Source: Micromonospora_E sp048060115 (GTDB lineage Bacteria; Actinomycetota; Actinomycetes; Mycobacteriales; Micromonosporaceae). From it: a DNA stretch of 64,000 nucleotides. Position numbers and translations under genes: made by a program. How positions within the stretch are numbered: the first letter of the stretch is position 1; each line of letters begins with the position of its first letter. The DNA is taken from NCBI RefSeq assembly GCF_048060115.1, contig NZ_JBHMIM010000024.1:1-64000 (forward strand), read 5' to 3'. Under the pieces are notes generated by a model. It ran no database searches, was not told the origin of the DNA, and saw only the letters and a list, made by a program, of their open reading frames with translations. Below, piece after piece: positions 24,238 through 33,516 of the stretch.

Positions 24238-25071
24238 TCAGTCGGTCCGCTGGGTCGGCCCGGCCGGCCCCGACTCGTCCGGCGGGCCGGCCGGCGACCG
24301 AGGTGCCGGTGGGGCCGACTGCGGCGGCGGTGGGGGGTGCATCGGGTGCGGTCCGGTCGACGGCGGACCGTAGCCAGGGGGTGGGCCGTAGCCAGGAGGC
24401 GGACCATAGCCGGGAGGCGGACCGTAGCCGGGAGTCGGACCGTAACCGGGAGGCGGACCGTAACCGGGAGGCGGACCGTAGCCGGGGCCGGCCGGCGGCT
24501 GACCGTGGCCGGAGGGGGGCTGGCCATGGCTCCCGGCCGGCCAGCCGTACGGCTGGCCGTACCCGGCGGCCGTCGGCTTCGGCACCTGGTATCGCCCCTG
24601 CCAGAGCTTGACGACCGCCAGTCCGGCGACCCCGAGCACCGCCAGCCACGCCGCCCGGGCCAGCAACGCCTGGAACGCGCCACGGATGCTGTCGTCGACC
24701 AGTACGACGAACCCGACCAGCAGGCCGAACAGGCCACCGAACACCGCCATGACCGCGTACTCGACCAGAGCGACCAGGGTGATCAGCCGGGCCCGGGCCA
24801 GCTCCGGGGACAGATGGGTGGCCAAGAGCACGGCCAGCAATGGAAAACCGACCGTGACCAGATTGACGAAGCCGCCGAAGCTGTCGGCCGAACGCCGGGC
24901 CAGGCCGGGCCCGGCTCCGAGGCGGTACGAGATGAGCAGATCGAGCAGCGCGACGAAGAGGAAGACCGCGGTGGCACCGAGCAGCACCAGGGCGGCGAGC
25001 TCCCGCAGCGGCAGGGTGAATTCCCGGGCTGGCGGCCGGTCGCCGGGCGAGGCCTCTGGTTGGGTCGTCAC
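24238..25071 (-). CDS. membrane protein with proline/glycine/tyrosine repeat tail
   Basis: This 277-residue protein has an N-terminal charged part, four hydrophobic segments (about 22-48, 66-86, 95-125 and 138-158) and a long low-complexity tail made of YGPPPG units. The GTG at 25071 has GGGAGAAG before it; the long open frame upstream is the antisense shadow of fbiA. Pro/Gly/Tyr-rich tails of this kind are common on actinobacterial envelope proteins and may drive assembly or protein contacts. It is divergent from fbiA and upstream of fbiC on the same strand, but no link to F420 is evident. Confidence 0.75.
   Translation of the reverse strand: MTTQPEASPGDRPPAREFTLPLRELAALVLLGATAVFLFVALLDLLISYRLGAGPGLARRSADSFGGFVNLVTVGFPLLAVLLATHLSPELARARLITLVALVEYAVMAVFGGLFGLLVGFVVLVDDSIRGAFQALLARAAWLAVLGVAGLAVVKLWQGRYQVPKPTAAGYGQPYGWPAGSHGQPPSGHGQPPAGPGYGPPPGYGPPPGYGPTPGYGPPPGYGPPPGYGPPPGYGPPSTGPHPMHPPPPPQSAPPAPRSPAGPPDESGPAGPTQRTD
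24366..24486. repeat. 18-bp coding tandem repeat (YGPPPG)
   Basis: About seven 18-bp units encode YGPPPG with minor changes (one PTPG). Such repeats vary in copy number by slippage. They lie in the C-terminal tail of the membrane protein. Confidence 0.85.
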
Positions 25072-25263
25072 AGCTTCTCCCTGGGCTCGTTCAGGCGTCG
25101 GAGTACGTCGGACGGCCGTGACCGGCACGCGACCGGCGTGAAGTGGCACCGGCCTTGCGAGCCTAGCGGCATGGCCGCAGCCGTGGGATCCCCGAACAGC
25201 GCCGCTGGGAAACCGCCCGCCCGGGATAGGGGCGGTCGCCGCCGATGGGCGAGGATGGTCGAC

Positions 25264-26292
25264 ATGCGGATCGTGGTACTGACCGGCGGGATCGGCGGGG
25301 CGAAGTTCCTGGTCGGGGCCCGGGCGTACGCCCGGCGCACCGGAGCCGAGGTGACCGCCGTGGTCAACGTCGGGGACGACGTCATCCTGCACGGACTGCG
25401 GATCAGCCCCGATCTGGACAGCGTGATGTACACACTGGGTGGCGGCGCGGATCCGGAGCGCGGCTGGGGTCGGGTCGACGAGACCTGGACCGTCAAGCAG
25501 GAGTTGGCCGCGTACCAGGCGGAGCCGACCTGGTTCGGGCTCGGTGACCGCGACATCGCCACCCATCTGGTCCGCACGACCATGCTCAACGCCGGCTACC
25601 CGCTGTCGGCGGTGACCGAGGCGCTCTGTGCGCGCTGGCAGCCGGGCGTCCGGCTGCTGCCGGCCACCGACGACCGGCTGGAGACCCACGTGGTGGTCTC
25701 CGGCCCCGAGCAGCCCGGCAGCAATGGGCGGTCCACCGGCGGGCAGGTCGGCGGCGAGCGGGCCATCCACTTCCAGGAATGGTGGGTACGGCACCGGGGG
25801 GCGTTGCCGACCCACCGCTTCGTCTTCGTCGGCGCGGCCGAGGCGAAACCGGCGGCCGGCGTACTGGACGCACTGACCGCCGCCGACGTGGTGCTGATCG
25901 CCCCGAGCAACCCGGTGGTGAGCATCGCCCCGATCCTGGCGGTGCCGGGGCTTCGCCAGGCGCTGACCGACGGCGCGGCACCGGTCGTCGGCCTCTCCCC
26001 CATCATCGGTGACGCCCCGGTACGCGGGATGGCCGACCGTTGCCTCGCCGTGCTCGACGTGCCGTGCACGGCGGCCGGGGTGGCTGGTCTCTACGGCGGG
26101 CGCGGCGACGGCGGTCTGCTGGACGGCTGGCTGGTCGACCCGGTCGACGCCGCGACCCGGGTCGACGGCGTCGAGGTCGAGGCCGTACCGCTGTGGATGT
26201 CCGACGAGCCGGCGACCGCCGCGATGGTCGAGACGGCGGTCGAGACGGCGCTGCGACTCGCCGGTGAACGGACCGGCAGGGCCGCCGGATGA
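25264..26292 (+). CDS. fbiA: 2-phospho-L-lactate/PEP transferase, CofD-like
   Basis: This 342-residue protein starts MRIVVLTGGIGGAKFLVGAR, the CofD nucleotide-binding head. NVGDDVILHGLRISPDLDSVMYTLGG follows, then IAPSNPVVSIAPIL near 218-231, both family hallmarks. It joins the phospho-enolpyruvyl (or lactyl) guanylate donor to FO to make (dehydro-)F420-0. The ATG at 25264 is chosen; an ATG three codons earlier is possible. It overlaps fbiB by 4 bp. No fbiD (donor synthesis) gene is in the window. Confidence 0.95.
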   Translation: MRIVVLTGGIGGAKFLVGARAYARRTGAEVTAVVNVGDDVILHGLRISPDLDSVMYTLGGGADPERGWGRVDETWTVKQELAAYQAEPTWFGLGDRDIATHLVRTTMLNAGYPLSAVTEALCARWQPGVRLLPATDDRLETHVVVSGPEQPGSNGRSTGGQVGGERAIHFQEWWVRHRGALPTHRFVFVGAAEAKPAAGVLDALTAADVVLIAPSNPVVSIAPILAVPGLRQALTDGAAPVVGLSPIIGDAPVRGMADRCLAVLDVPCTAAGVAGLYGGRGDGGLLDGWLVDPVDAATRVDGVEVEAVPLWMSDEPATAAMVETAVETALRLAGERTGRAAG

Positions 26293-27473
26293 GGCTGGAG
26301 ATCCTGCCCGTCGTCGGGATCGGTGAGGTACGGCCCGGTGACGATCTCGCCGCGCTGATCGGCGACGCCGCGCCGTGGTTGGCCGACGGCGACGTCCTGG
26401 TGGTGACCAGCAAGATCGTCTCGAAGGCGGAGGGCCGGTTGGTCGAGCTGCCGGCCGACGAGCCGGACCGGACCCGGGTACGGGACGGGTGGGTGGACGC
26501 CGAAACGATCGAGGTGGTGGCACAGCGTGGGCCGACCCGGATCGCACGGACCCGGCACGGCTTCGTGATGGCGGCCGCCGGCATCGACAACTCCAACGTG
26601 GAGTCTACGCAGCTGGTGCTGCTGCCGGTCGACCCCGACCGGTCCGCCCGCGAACTGCGTCGGGCGCTACGCGCCCGGCTGGGCCTCGACCTGGCGGTGA
26701 TCGTGTCGGACACCATGGGACGGCCGTGGCGCAACGGCCTGACCGACGTCGCGCTCGGGGCGGCGGGCATCGATCCGGTCCACGACTACCGTGGGCAGTT
26801 CGACCGGTACGGCAACGAGCTGCGGCTGACCCAGGTGGCTGTCGTCGACGAACTCGCCGGCGCCGGTGACCTGGTGAAAGGCAAGTCCGAGCAGGTGCCG
26901 GTGGCGGTGGTCCGAGGTTATCCGTGGCAGGCCGGGTCGGCGGCTGTGGATCCGGCCGCCGGATCCACAGCTGCCGGATCCGCTGACGGTGACGGTCCGG
27001 GGGTCCGGCCGTTGATCCGTGACCTGGCGCAGGACATGTTCACCATGGGCACCGTCGAGGCTCGCCGGGCCGGGCTGCTCGCGGCGGCGACCCTGCCGCA
27101 GGCACCCCCGCCCGCCGACGACATCGACGACGCGGACACCAGCGCGGCGGTCGACGCCGAAGCGGTCCGGCGAGCGGTCCGGGCCGTCGCCGGTCTGGTC
27201 GCCGCCGGAACCCGCATCGAGCAGGTGTCGGCTCAGGCGCTGGCGACCGTGGCCCGGGCGGCGACGGTGCCGGCGTACCCGGGATTTCTGCACTGCCGAC
27301 CACCGGCGGACGCACCGACCGGTGCCAGCGCGGCCCTGGTGCGCTTCGGCGCCGACCTGCACCGGCTCCGGGCGGCGCTGGCCGCCGAAGGCATCGCCAG
27401 CGCACACCTGGAAGCCGTTGCCACGCCGGAGCCGGCCGCTGCCGTACTCGGGCTCGCCCCGGCTCGGCCGTAG
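26289..27473 (+). CDS. fbiB: F420-0:gamma-glutamyl ligase with reduced C-terminal domain
   Basis: This 394-residue protein overlaps fbiA by ATGA. The N-terminal CofE ligase domain (about 1-245) is complete: VVTSKIVSKAEGRLV, SNVESTQLVLLP, VIVSDTMGRPWRNGLTDVALG, GKSEQVPVAVVRGYPW. It adds glutamates to F420-0. In mycobacterial FbiB a nitroreductase-like FMN domain of about 200 residues follows and reduces dehydro-F420-0. Here only about 145 residues follow: a linker and an Ala-rich stretch that keeps a faint trace of the domain end (RAALAAEGIASAHLEAVA) but not the FMN-binding start. The reductase step may be done elsewhere. Confidence 0.9.
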   Translation: MRLEILPVVGIGEVRPGDDLAALIGDAAPWLADGDVLVVTSKIVSKAEGRLVELPADEPDRTRVRDGWVDAETIEVVAQRGPTRIARTRHGFVMAAAGIDNSNVESTQLVLLPVDPDRSARELRRALRARLGLDLAVIVSDTMGRPWRNGLTDVALGAAGIDPVHDYRGQFDRYGNELRLTQVAVVDELAGAGDLVKGKSEQVPVAVVRGYPWQAGSAAVDPAAGSTAAGSADGDGPGVRPLIRDLAQDMFTMGTVEARRAGLLAAATLPQAPPPADDIDDADTSAAVDAEAVRRAVRAVAGLVAAGTRIEQVSAQALATVARAATVPAYPGFLHCRPPADAPTGASAALVRFGADLHRLRAALAAEGIASAHLEAVATPEPAAAVLGLAPARP

Positions 27474-27485
27474 CTGCCCACGGGC

Positions 27486-28586
27486 TCAGACGTAGCCGTC
27501 CGCGCCGCGTTCCTTGAGTTCGTCCACCAGGCGTTTCACGTCCTGTGCCCGGTCGCGGGGGCAGACCAGCACCGCGTCCGGGGTGTCCACCACGATCAGG
27601 TCCCGGACGCCGATGGTGGCGACCAGCCGACCGGACTGCGGCACGACCACCAGGCCGGTGCTGTCGTGCAGCAGTACGCCGGGCTTCTCCTCGGCGGCCG
27701 GCGAGCCGAGCACGACGTTGCCGTCGAGGTCGGCGGGCAGCACCTCGCCGAGGGTGTGGAAGTCGCCGACGTCGTTCCAGCCGAAGTCGCCGGGGACGGT
27801 ACCGACCCGACCTGCCGCCGCCGCGCCCTCCATCACCGCGTAGTCCACGGAGATGCGCGGCAATGTCGGCCAGATCGACCCGAGCACCTCGTCACGCTCC
27901 GGCGAGTCCCACCGGGTGGCGATCCGGGTCAGCCCGGCGTGCAGTTCGGGCTGCTGGCGGGCCAGTTCGGCGAGGAACACGTCGACCCGCCAGACGAACA
28001 TGCTGGCGTTCCAGAGGTGCCGGCCGGACCGCAGGTAGCTTTCGGCGACGGCGAGGCCGGGTTTCTCGGTGAACTGTTCGACCCGCCGGATCGGCCCGGG
28101 ACCGATCGGCTCGCCGCAGGCCAGGTAGCCGTAGCCGGTCTCCGGCCGGGTCGGCGTGATGCCGACCGTCATCAGCAGCCCGGTTTCGGCGCCGGCCACC
28201 GCCTGCCGGATCGTGTCGACGTACCGGTCGGTGTCGGTGATGATGTGGTCGGCGGCGAATGAGCCCATCACCGCCTGCGGTTCGCGGCGGGCGATGACCG
28301 CCGCGGCCAGCGCGATCGCCGCGCACGAGTCCCGTGGCGACGGCTCGACGAGGACGTTCTCCTCCGGCACGGTGGCCAACTGCCGGGCCACCGCGGCGGC
28401 GTGCGCGGCCCCGGTCACCACCAGAATCCGCTCCGGGTCGGTCAATGGGGCCAGCCGCGCCACGGTCGCCTGCAACAACGTGGCGGCCGTGCCGGTGAGC
28501 GGGTGTAGGAATTTAGGGTTACCGGCGCGGGACAGCGGCCAGAGGCGGGTGCCGCTGCCACCCGCCGGGATGACGGCGTAGAGCAT
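27486..28586 (-). CDS. manC: mannose-1-phosphate guanylyltransferase
   Basis: This 366-residue nucleotidyltransferase begins MLYAVIPAGGSGTRLWPLSRAGNPKFLHPL, the GDP-mannose pyrophosphorylase signature. Further motifs are FAADHIITD (metal-binding), GYGYLACGEPI, FTEKPGLAVAESYL and WNASMFVW. It makes GDP-mannose from mannose-1-phosphate and GTP. It lacks the phosphomannose isomerase domain of long ManC/AlgA types. The ATG at 28586 is used; a GTG two codons earlier is possible. It follows the glycosyltransferase gene on the same strand with an 80-bp gap, so the two may act together. Confidence 0.9.
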   Translation of the reverse strand: MLYAVIPAGGSGTRLWPLSRAGNPKFLHPLTGTAATLLQATVARLAPLTDPERILVVTGAAHAAAVARQLATVPEENVLVEPSPRDSCAAIALAAAVIARREPQAVMGSFAADHIITDTDRYVDTIRQAVAGAETGLLMTVGITPTRPETGYGYLACGEPIGPGPIRRVEQFTEKPGLAVAESYLRSGRHLWNASMFVWRVDVFLAELARQQPELHAGLTRIATRWDSPERDEVLGSIWPTLPRISVDYAVMEGAAAAGRVGTVPGDFGWNDVGDFHTLGEVLPADLDGNVVLGSPAAEEKPGVLLHDSTGLVVVPQSGRLVATIGVRDLIVVDTPDAVLVCPRDRAQDVKRLVDELKERGADGYV

Positions 28587-28665
28587 CAGCACATCATGCC
28601 CGGCCGACGCACCCGCCCCCGCCGAGACGCCGGCGTTGCCACCGTTTCCGGTGGCGTGGACCGGT

Positions 28666-29829
28666 TCACCCGGCGGTCTTGGCCAGCGACGCCGCCCGGC
28701 TCCAGGACGCGACGTGCACCTCGGCGCTGGACTCCCAGGTGAACTCCTTGGCCCGGTCCACGCCTGCCTTGGCCAGTGCCTGCCGGCGGGACTCGTCGTC
28801 GAGCAGCGCTGTCAGGTCGGTGGCGATCCGGTCCGGGTCCTCGCTGGTGTACGCGACCGCGTCGCCGCCGACTTCCGGCAGCGACAGCCGTGGTGTGGTC
28901 AGCACCGGCGCCCCGCAGGCCATCGCCTCCAGGATCGGCAGGCCGAAGCCTTCACCGTACGAAGGGTAGGCGGCCACCAGCGCCCCGCCGAGAAATCCGG
29001 GCAGGTCCGCGTAGCGCAGGTAGCCCGGCCGCAGCAGACGCAGGTGGGCGGGGACGTCGGCGACCGCACGGTCGATGTCGTCGTCGTGGCCCTGTCCGCC
29101 GGCGACGACCAGCGCAGGCGGGGTGGGGCGGTCCTGCACCGCGCGCACCCAGCCCCGGATCAGGTTGGGTACGTTCTTGCGCGGTTCCTTGGCCCCGAGG
29201 AACGCGACGTAGTCGGTGCCGGCGAGCCCGAGTCGGGCCCGTACCCGGGCCTTCTCCTCGTCGCTGGGCACATGGAAGGCGTCGGCGTCGACGCCGTGGT
29301 AGGCGACGTCGATCCGCGCCTGGTCGGCGTTGAGCAGCCGGATGAGCTCGTCGCGGCTGGCCTTGCTGGGCACGATCACCCGGCTGGCCCGCCGGAGTGA
29401 GGTCTTGATCGCGCTACGGAAGAAGGTGCGGCGAGATTTGTCGTAGTGCTCCGGCTCAGTGAAGAAAGTCGCATCGTGCACAGTCACCGTAATAGGACAA
29501 CCAGCGCGCATCGGACAGGTGTAGAACGGGGAGTGCAACACGTCCGCGCCGACCTGCTGGGCGAGCAGCGGCAGGCCGGTCTGCTCCCACGCCAGCCGGG
29601 CCGGGCGGTGCGCCACGGCGGCCGGCGCGGCGATCACGTCGGCAGTCGGCAGCATCCGGGTGTACCGCTCGACATCTGTACGCAGCGCGACGACAGTGAC
29701 CTCGACGCCGCCGCCGTTCTGGGTGCCGAGGGCCCCGAGTAGGCCGTCGACGTATCGACCGACGCCACCCCGATCGGCGGGCACGCTCGTGGCGTCGATG
29801 AGTACGCGGGGCGGTCGACCGGCGGTCAC
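28666..29829 (-). CDS. family GT4 glycosyltransferase, probable mannosyltransferase
   Basis: This is a 387-residue GT-B enzyme. The N-terminal domain has RGGVGRYVDGLL, the central part ADVLHSPFYTCP and VTVHDATFF, and the C-terminal domain AFLGAKEPRKNVPNLI and the nucleotide-sugar site YPSYGEGFGLPILEAMACGAPVLTT. These are typical of GT4 mannosyltransferases that use GDP-mannose, and manC lies just downstream. The GTG at 29829 has AGAGGAG 7 nt before it. The acceptor (glycolipid or cell-wall glycan) is unknown. Confidence 0.85.
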   Translation of the reverse strand: MTAGRPPRVLIDATSVPADRGGVGRYVDGLLGALGTQNGGGVEVTVVALRTDVERYTRMLPTADVIAAPAAVAHRPARLAWEQTGLPLLAQQVGADVLHSPFYTCPMRAGCPITVTVHDATFFTEPEHYDKSRRTFFRSAIKTSLRRASRVIVPSKASRDELIRLLNADQARIDVAYHGVDADAFHVPSDEEKARVRARLGLAGTDYVAFLGAKEPRKNVPNLIRGWVRAVQDRPTPPALVVAGGQGHDDDIDRAVADVPAHLRLLRPGYLRYADLPGFLGGALVAAYPSYGEGFGLPILEAMACGAPVLTTPRLSLPEVGGDAVAYTSEDPDRIATDLTALLDDESRRQALAKAGVDRAKEFTWESSAEVHVASWSRAASLAKTAG

Positions 29830-29870
29830 AGGGCAACTCCTCTGAAGGGTGGTGGGAGGGTTGTGAAGAA

Positions 29871-29882
29871 GGACACGTGTCC
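29871..29882. promoter_or_regulatory. 12-bp palindrome upstream of the glycosyltransferase
   Basis: GGACACGTGTCC is a perfect palindrome 42 bp before the glycosyltransferase start. This would be an acceptable place for an operator, but no regulator is known here. Confidence 0.3.
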
Positions 29883-30049
29883 CAAGACTACGCCGCCGGA
29901 GGTCGTCCGCCGCGCCGACGACACCGAGGAAACCGGGTCCTCCCGAGCCGGCCACGACGATGGTCAGCCCCCCGAGAGCACACGGTGACAGCGTGTACGG
30001 TCAGTGACCGCGCGGCAGGGGCGATCGCCGGACGTTAGGCTCGACGGCG

Positions 30050-30784
30050 ATGACGAACAACCTCGCCGGGCTACTCGCGGTCACCATCACCGCCGATCCG
30101 ACACGACCGCTGCTCACCTGGTACGACGACGCGAGCGGCGACCGCACCGAACTGTCCGGGGCGACCCTGGCCAACTGGGTCGCCAAGACGGCCAACCTGG
30201 TGGTGGACGGAGCCGGCGCCGACGCCGGGGACCACGCCGAGGTGCTCCTGCCGCCACACTGGCAGACCGCGGCCGTACTGCTCGGCTGCTGGTCCGCCGG
30301 GCTGACCGTGCGAGCGACCGGGCTCACCACCGACGCCGAGCCGACCACCGAGGCGGGGCCGGCGGAGCCAGCGACCGAGGTGCTGTTCGCCACCAACGAC
30401 ACGCGCCGGGTCGCCGACCGGCGACCCGGCGGTGAGCGCTACCTGCTCGGTCTCGCCCCGATGGCGATGCCGGCCCGCGACGTTGCCCCAGGTTGGGTCG
30501 ACTACATCACTGAGGTACGCGGCCACGGTGACCACTTCACCCCGTATCCGGCCGTCGGTCCGCAGGACGCGCAGCTGGCCGCCCACGCGGTCCAGCGCGG
30601 CGCGGACCTGGGTATCCCCCCGGGGGCGCGGGTCCTCTTGGACGTGGACCGCTACCCCGACCCGATCGACTGGCTGCTGGCCCCGCTCACCATGGAGGCG
30701 AGCGTGGTGCTCTGCCGGCACCTCGACCGGCGCCTGCTCGACGCCCGCGCGGACAGCGAGAAGGTCGACCACATCCTGGGCTGA
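30050..30784 (+). CDS. TIGR03089-family protein
   Basis: This 244-residue protein resembles the N-terminal part of acyl-CoA synthetases: TADPTRPLLTWYDDASGDRTELSGATLANWVAKTANLV, then a LLPPHWQTAAVLLGCWSAGL segment. It lacks the AMP-binding signature and the C-terminal lid. This is the pattern of the actinobacterial family TIGR03089. It is unlikely to have ligase activity alone, and its role is unknown. The ATG start has no strong ribosome site but the family starts here. Confidence 0.8.
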   Translation: MTNNLAGLLAVTITADPTRPLLTWYDDASGDRTELSGATLANWVAKTANLVVDGAGADAGDHAEVLLPPHWQTAAVLLGCWSAGLTVRATGLTTDAEPTTEAGPAEPATEVLFATNDTRRVADRRPGGERYLLGLAPMAMPARDVAPGWVDYITEVRGHGDHFTPYPAVGPQDAQLAAHAVQRGADLGIPPGARVLLDVDRYPDPIDWLLAPLTMEASVVLCRHLDRRLLDARADSEKVDHILG

Positions 30785-30858
30785 CCGCCGCGCGGCCTGA
30801 CCACCGCGCAGCCAGCCCTGACCACCGCGCAGCCGGCCGACCAGGCCACCCGGACAGG

Positions 30859-31215
30859 TCACAGCTCGCTGGGGACCACCTCCCGCAGTTCGCCGTCCGG
30901 GACCCACACGTAGAACCCGGCCCGGTCCGCCAGCCACGGCTTGTCGGCTGCCTCTCCGTCGCTGAGCACCTTCTCCTGCATCCCGAGGATGATGTATCGC
31001 GATCCGTCCGGATTGCCGTTGCGCCAGTCCGGCCCGTACAGCCGGTCGACCAGCATCTCGCGGCGCTGCACTGGGATCGCCCCGTCGACGACCCACTCGG
31101 CGGGCAGCCGGTACCAGAACGTCCTGGTGATCCGGGCGATCGGATCGAAGGCGTGCGCCCCCTCGACCCAGACGCCGAGCGTGTCGGTGATCTTCAAGCG
31201 GAAGTAGATCCCCAC
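30859..31215 (-). CDS. hypothetical soluble protein
   Basis: This 118-residue protein starts at GTG 31215 (VGIYFRLKITDTLGVWVEGAHAF...). It is beta-rich with a segment MLVDRLYGPDWRNGNPDGSRYIIL and ends WVPDGELREVVPSEL. No domain is recognised. The open frame extends up to 31329, but the first 38 codons look non-coding. It is convergent with TIGR03089 and lies 67 bp downstream of the CoA-ligase stop on the same strand. Confidence 0.5.
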   Translation of the reverse strand: MGIYFRLKITDTLGVWVEGAHAFDPIARITRTFWYRLPAEWVVDGAIPVQRREMLVDRLYGPDWRNGNPDGSRYIILGMQEKVLSDGEAADKPWLADRAGFYVWVPDGELREVVPSEL

Positions 31216-31282
31216 GACTGGTGAGACGCGCGGGACTGACGCAGCGTTGCCACCGAGCGACAACGAGGTGAGATCGAGCCGG

Positions 31283-33286
31283 TCAGTCGCCCACCGACCG
31301 CTGCTCGGCGAAGCGGACAAACGGCTCAAGTGCCCCCGGATCGGCCAACGCCCCGGTCGCCACCGCCCGGTCGACCGGCGTACCGGTGAGGATCTTCTTC
31401 ACCGGTACCTCCAGCTTCTTGCCCGACAACGTCCGGGGCACCACCGCGACCTGGTGAATCCCGTCCGGTACGTGCCGCGGCGACAGCGCCGACCGCAGCT
31501 CACGCACGATCCGGGTACGCAGTGCGTCGTCCAGCTCCACACCGGGACGCACCGCCACGAACAGCAGCAGGTCGCCCGCCCCGCCCTGCGGATCGTCCAG
31601 ATGGATCACCAGCGAGTCGGCGACCTCGGGCAACGCCTCCACCACCGAGTAGAACTCGGCCGTACCCAACCGCACGCCGCCCCGGTTCAGGGTGGCGTCC
31701 GACCGCCCGGTGATGGCGCAGGCACCGTGCTCGGCGATGGTGATCCAGTCACCGTGGCACCAGACACCGGGATACCGGTCGAAGTACGCCTGCCGGTACC
31801 GGCTGCCGTCCGGATCGTTCCAGAACCCGACCGGCATGCTCGGCATCGGCGCGGTGATCACCAACTCGCCCAGCTCGCCGACCACCGGCCGCCCGTCAGC
31901 GGCCCGCGCCTCGATCCGGGCGCCCAGACACCGGCAGGCGATCTCCCCGGCCCGGACCTCCAGCAGCGGTACGCCACCCACGAAACCGGTGCACACGTCG
32001 GTGCCGCCGGACAGCGAAGCCAACTGCAGGTCGGCGCCGACCGACTCGTACACCCAGGTGAACCCCTCAGCGGGCAGCGGGGCACCGGTCGAGCCCACCC
32101 CACGCAACGCGGACAGGTCCGCGATCTCGCTCGGCACCAGCCCTTCCTTGCGGCAGGCCAGCAGGAACGGCGCCGACGTGCCGAAGTAGGTGGTGCCGCT
32201 GTCGGCGGCCAACCGCCACAGGCTGCCCAGATCGGGGCGGGCCGGTCCGTCCGGCGGCACGCTCACCGCCGGGTTGCCGTCGAACAGCACGATCGCCGCC
32301 CCCACCGCCGGCCCGGAGGCGAGATAGTTCCACATCATCCAGCCCGTGGTGGTGAACCAGAAGAACCGGTCGCCCGGGCCGAGATCATGGTGCAGCGCCA
32401 GCATCTTCAGATGCTCCAGCAGGATGCCCCCCTGGGCGTGCACGATCGGCTTCGGCAGGCCGGTGGTGCCGGAGGAGTAGAGCACGTACAGCGGATGGTC
32501 GAACCGCACCGCGTCGAAGGCCAGCGGCTCGTCGGTCGGCGCGGCGAGCGTCGCCCAGGTCGACGTCGCCCAGGCCGGTTCCGGGGCCTCCGGGGCCAGG
32601 TACGGGATCAGCACCCGGTGCCGCGCCGACGGCAGCGACCGCGCTATCGCCGTCACCTCGGCCCGCCGGTCCACCGCCTTGTCGCCGTAGCGGTATCCGT
32701 CGACGGCGACCAGCACCGTCGGCTCTATCTGCTGCCAACGGTCGGTGACGCTGCGGCTGCCGAACTCCGGCGCGCAGGAGGAGAAGATCGCTCCGAGGCT
32801 GGCGGTGGCCAGCATCAACACGTACGTCTCCGGGATGTTCGGCGCGTACGCCGCGACCCGGTCGCCACGACCGACGCCGAGCCGGCGCAGCCCGGCGCGC
32901 ACCCGACGAACCTGCTCCCGCAGGTCGGCGACGGTGAGGGTGACCGGCTCACGGGTCTGGCTGTACGCGACGACCACCGGGTCGTCGCCGGCCAGCCCGG
33001 GGGCGCGCAGCACCTGCTCGCCGTAGTTGAGGCGCGCGCCGGGAAACCAGCGGGCGCCCGGCATCCGCCGGTCGGCGAGCACCTCGTCGGCCGGCCGGTC
33101 ACCGACGACGTCGAAGTACTCCCAGACCGAACCCCAGAAGCCGGTCAGATCGTCGACCGACCACTGCCAGAGCTGCGGGTAGTCGGCGAAGCGCAGCCCA
33201 CGGGTACGTTCCAGCCAGTCCAGGTACGCGCCGATCCGGGTCCGCCGCCGCACGTCCGCCGGTGGCCGCCACAGCACCTCGCTCAC
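31283..33286 (-). CDS. acetoacetate-CoA ligase
   Basis: This 667-residue ANL-superfamily adenylating enzyme has an N-terminal ACAS-type extension (VSEVLWRPPADVRRRTRIGAYL, ADYPQLWQWSVDDLTGFW). The ATP-binding P-loop is YVLYSSGTTGLPKPIVH, then GWMMWNYL, ATLNRGGVRLGTAEFYSVVE and near the C-terminus the catalytic Lys in LSGKKLEVPVKKIL. This set matches acetoacetyl-CoA synthetase (AcsA/AACS), which activates acetoacetate for lipid or PHB metabolism. The GTG at 33286 has GGAGG upstream. It stands alone. Confidence 0.9.
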   Translation of the reverse strand: MSEVLWRPPADVRRRTRIGAYLDWLERTRGLRFADYPQLWQWSVDDLTGFWGSVWEYFDVVGDRPADEVLADRRMPGARWFPGARLNYGEQVLRAPGLAGDDPVVVAYSQTREPVTLTVADLREQVRRVRAGLRRLGVGRGDRVAAYAPNIPETYVLMLATASLGAIFSSCAPEFGSRSVTDRWQQIEPTVLVAVDGYRYGDKAVDRRAEVTAIARSLPSARHRVLIPYLAPEAPEPAWATSTWATLAAPTDEPLAFDAVRFDHPLYVLYSSGTTGLPKPIVHAQGGILLEHLKMLALHHDLGPGDRFFWFTTTGWMMWNYLASGPAVGAAIVLFDGNPAVSVPPDGPARPDLGSLWRLAADSGTTYFGTSAPFLLACRKEGLVPSEIADLSALRGVGSTGAPLPAEGFTWVYESVGADLQLASLSGGTDVCTGFVGGVPLLEVRAGEIACRCLGARIEARAADGRPVVGELGELVITAPMPSMPVGFWNDPDGSRYRQAYFDRYPGVWCHGDWITIAEHGACAITGRSDATLNRGGVRLGTAEFYSVVEALPEVADSLVIHLDDPQGGAGDLLLFVAVRPGVELDDALRTRIVRELRSALSPRHVPDGIHQVAVVPRTLSGKKLEVPVKKILTGTPVDRAVATGALADPGALEPFVRFAEQRSVGD

Positions 33287-33516
33287 CCCTGCACTCCTCC
33301 CCGGTCCGGACCAGCCTGGACGGACCGTCCACGGACCATCCTCGCGTACCGAATGGTCATTGTCGTGTGCCGGCCGGCGCCACGGAGCGTGCCGGGAACA
33401 CAAGCTGTGGTGGGCGGGTCGCACAACGGGCACAGAACTGGGGCGTACCCCTGAAAACCCGGCGGACGCTGCGCGGCTGCCCCGGCCTCACCCGCCCGAA
33501 ACGGTACGGTTCGCCC

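Noticed and set aside
24366..24486. Regular 18-bp repeats that might be a CRISPR or satellite.
   Set aside because: Units are contiguous, in frame and encode YGPPPG; there are no spacers.
27100..27473. C-terminal part of FbiB as an intact nitroreductase domain.
   Set aside because: Only about half of the expected length is present and the FMN-binding beginning is absent.
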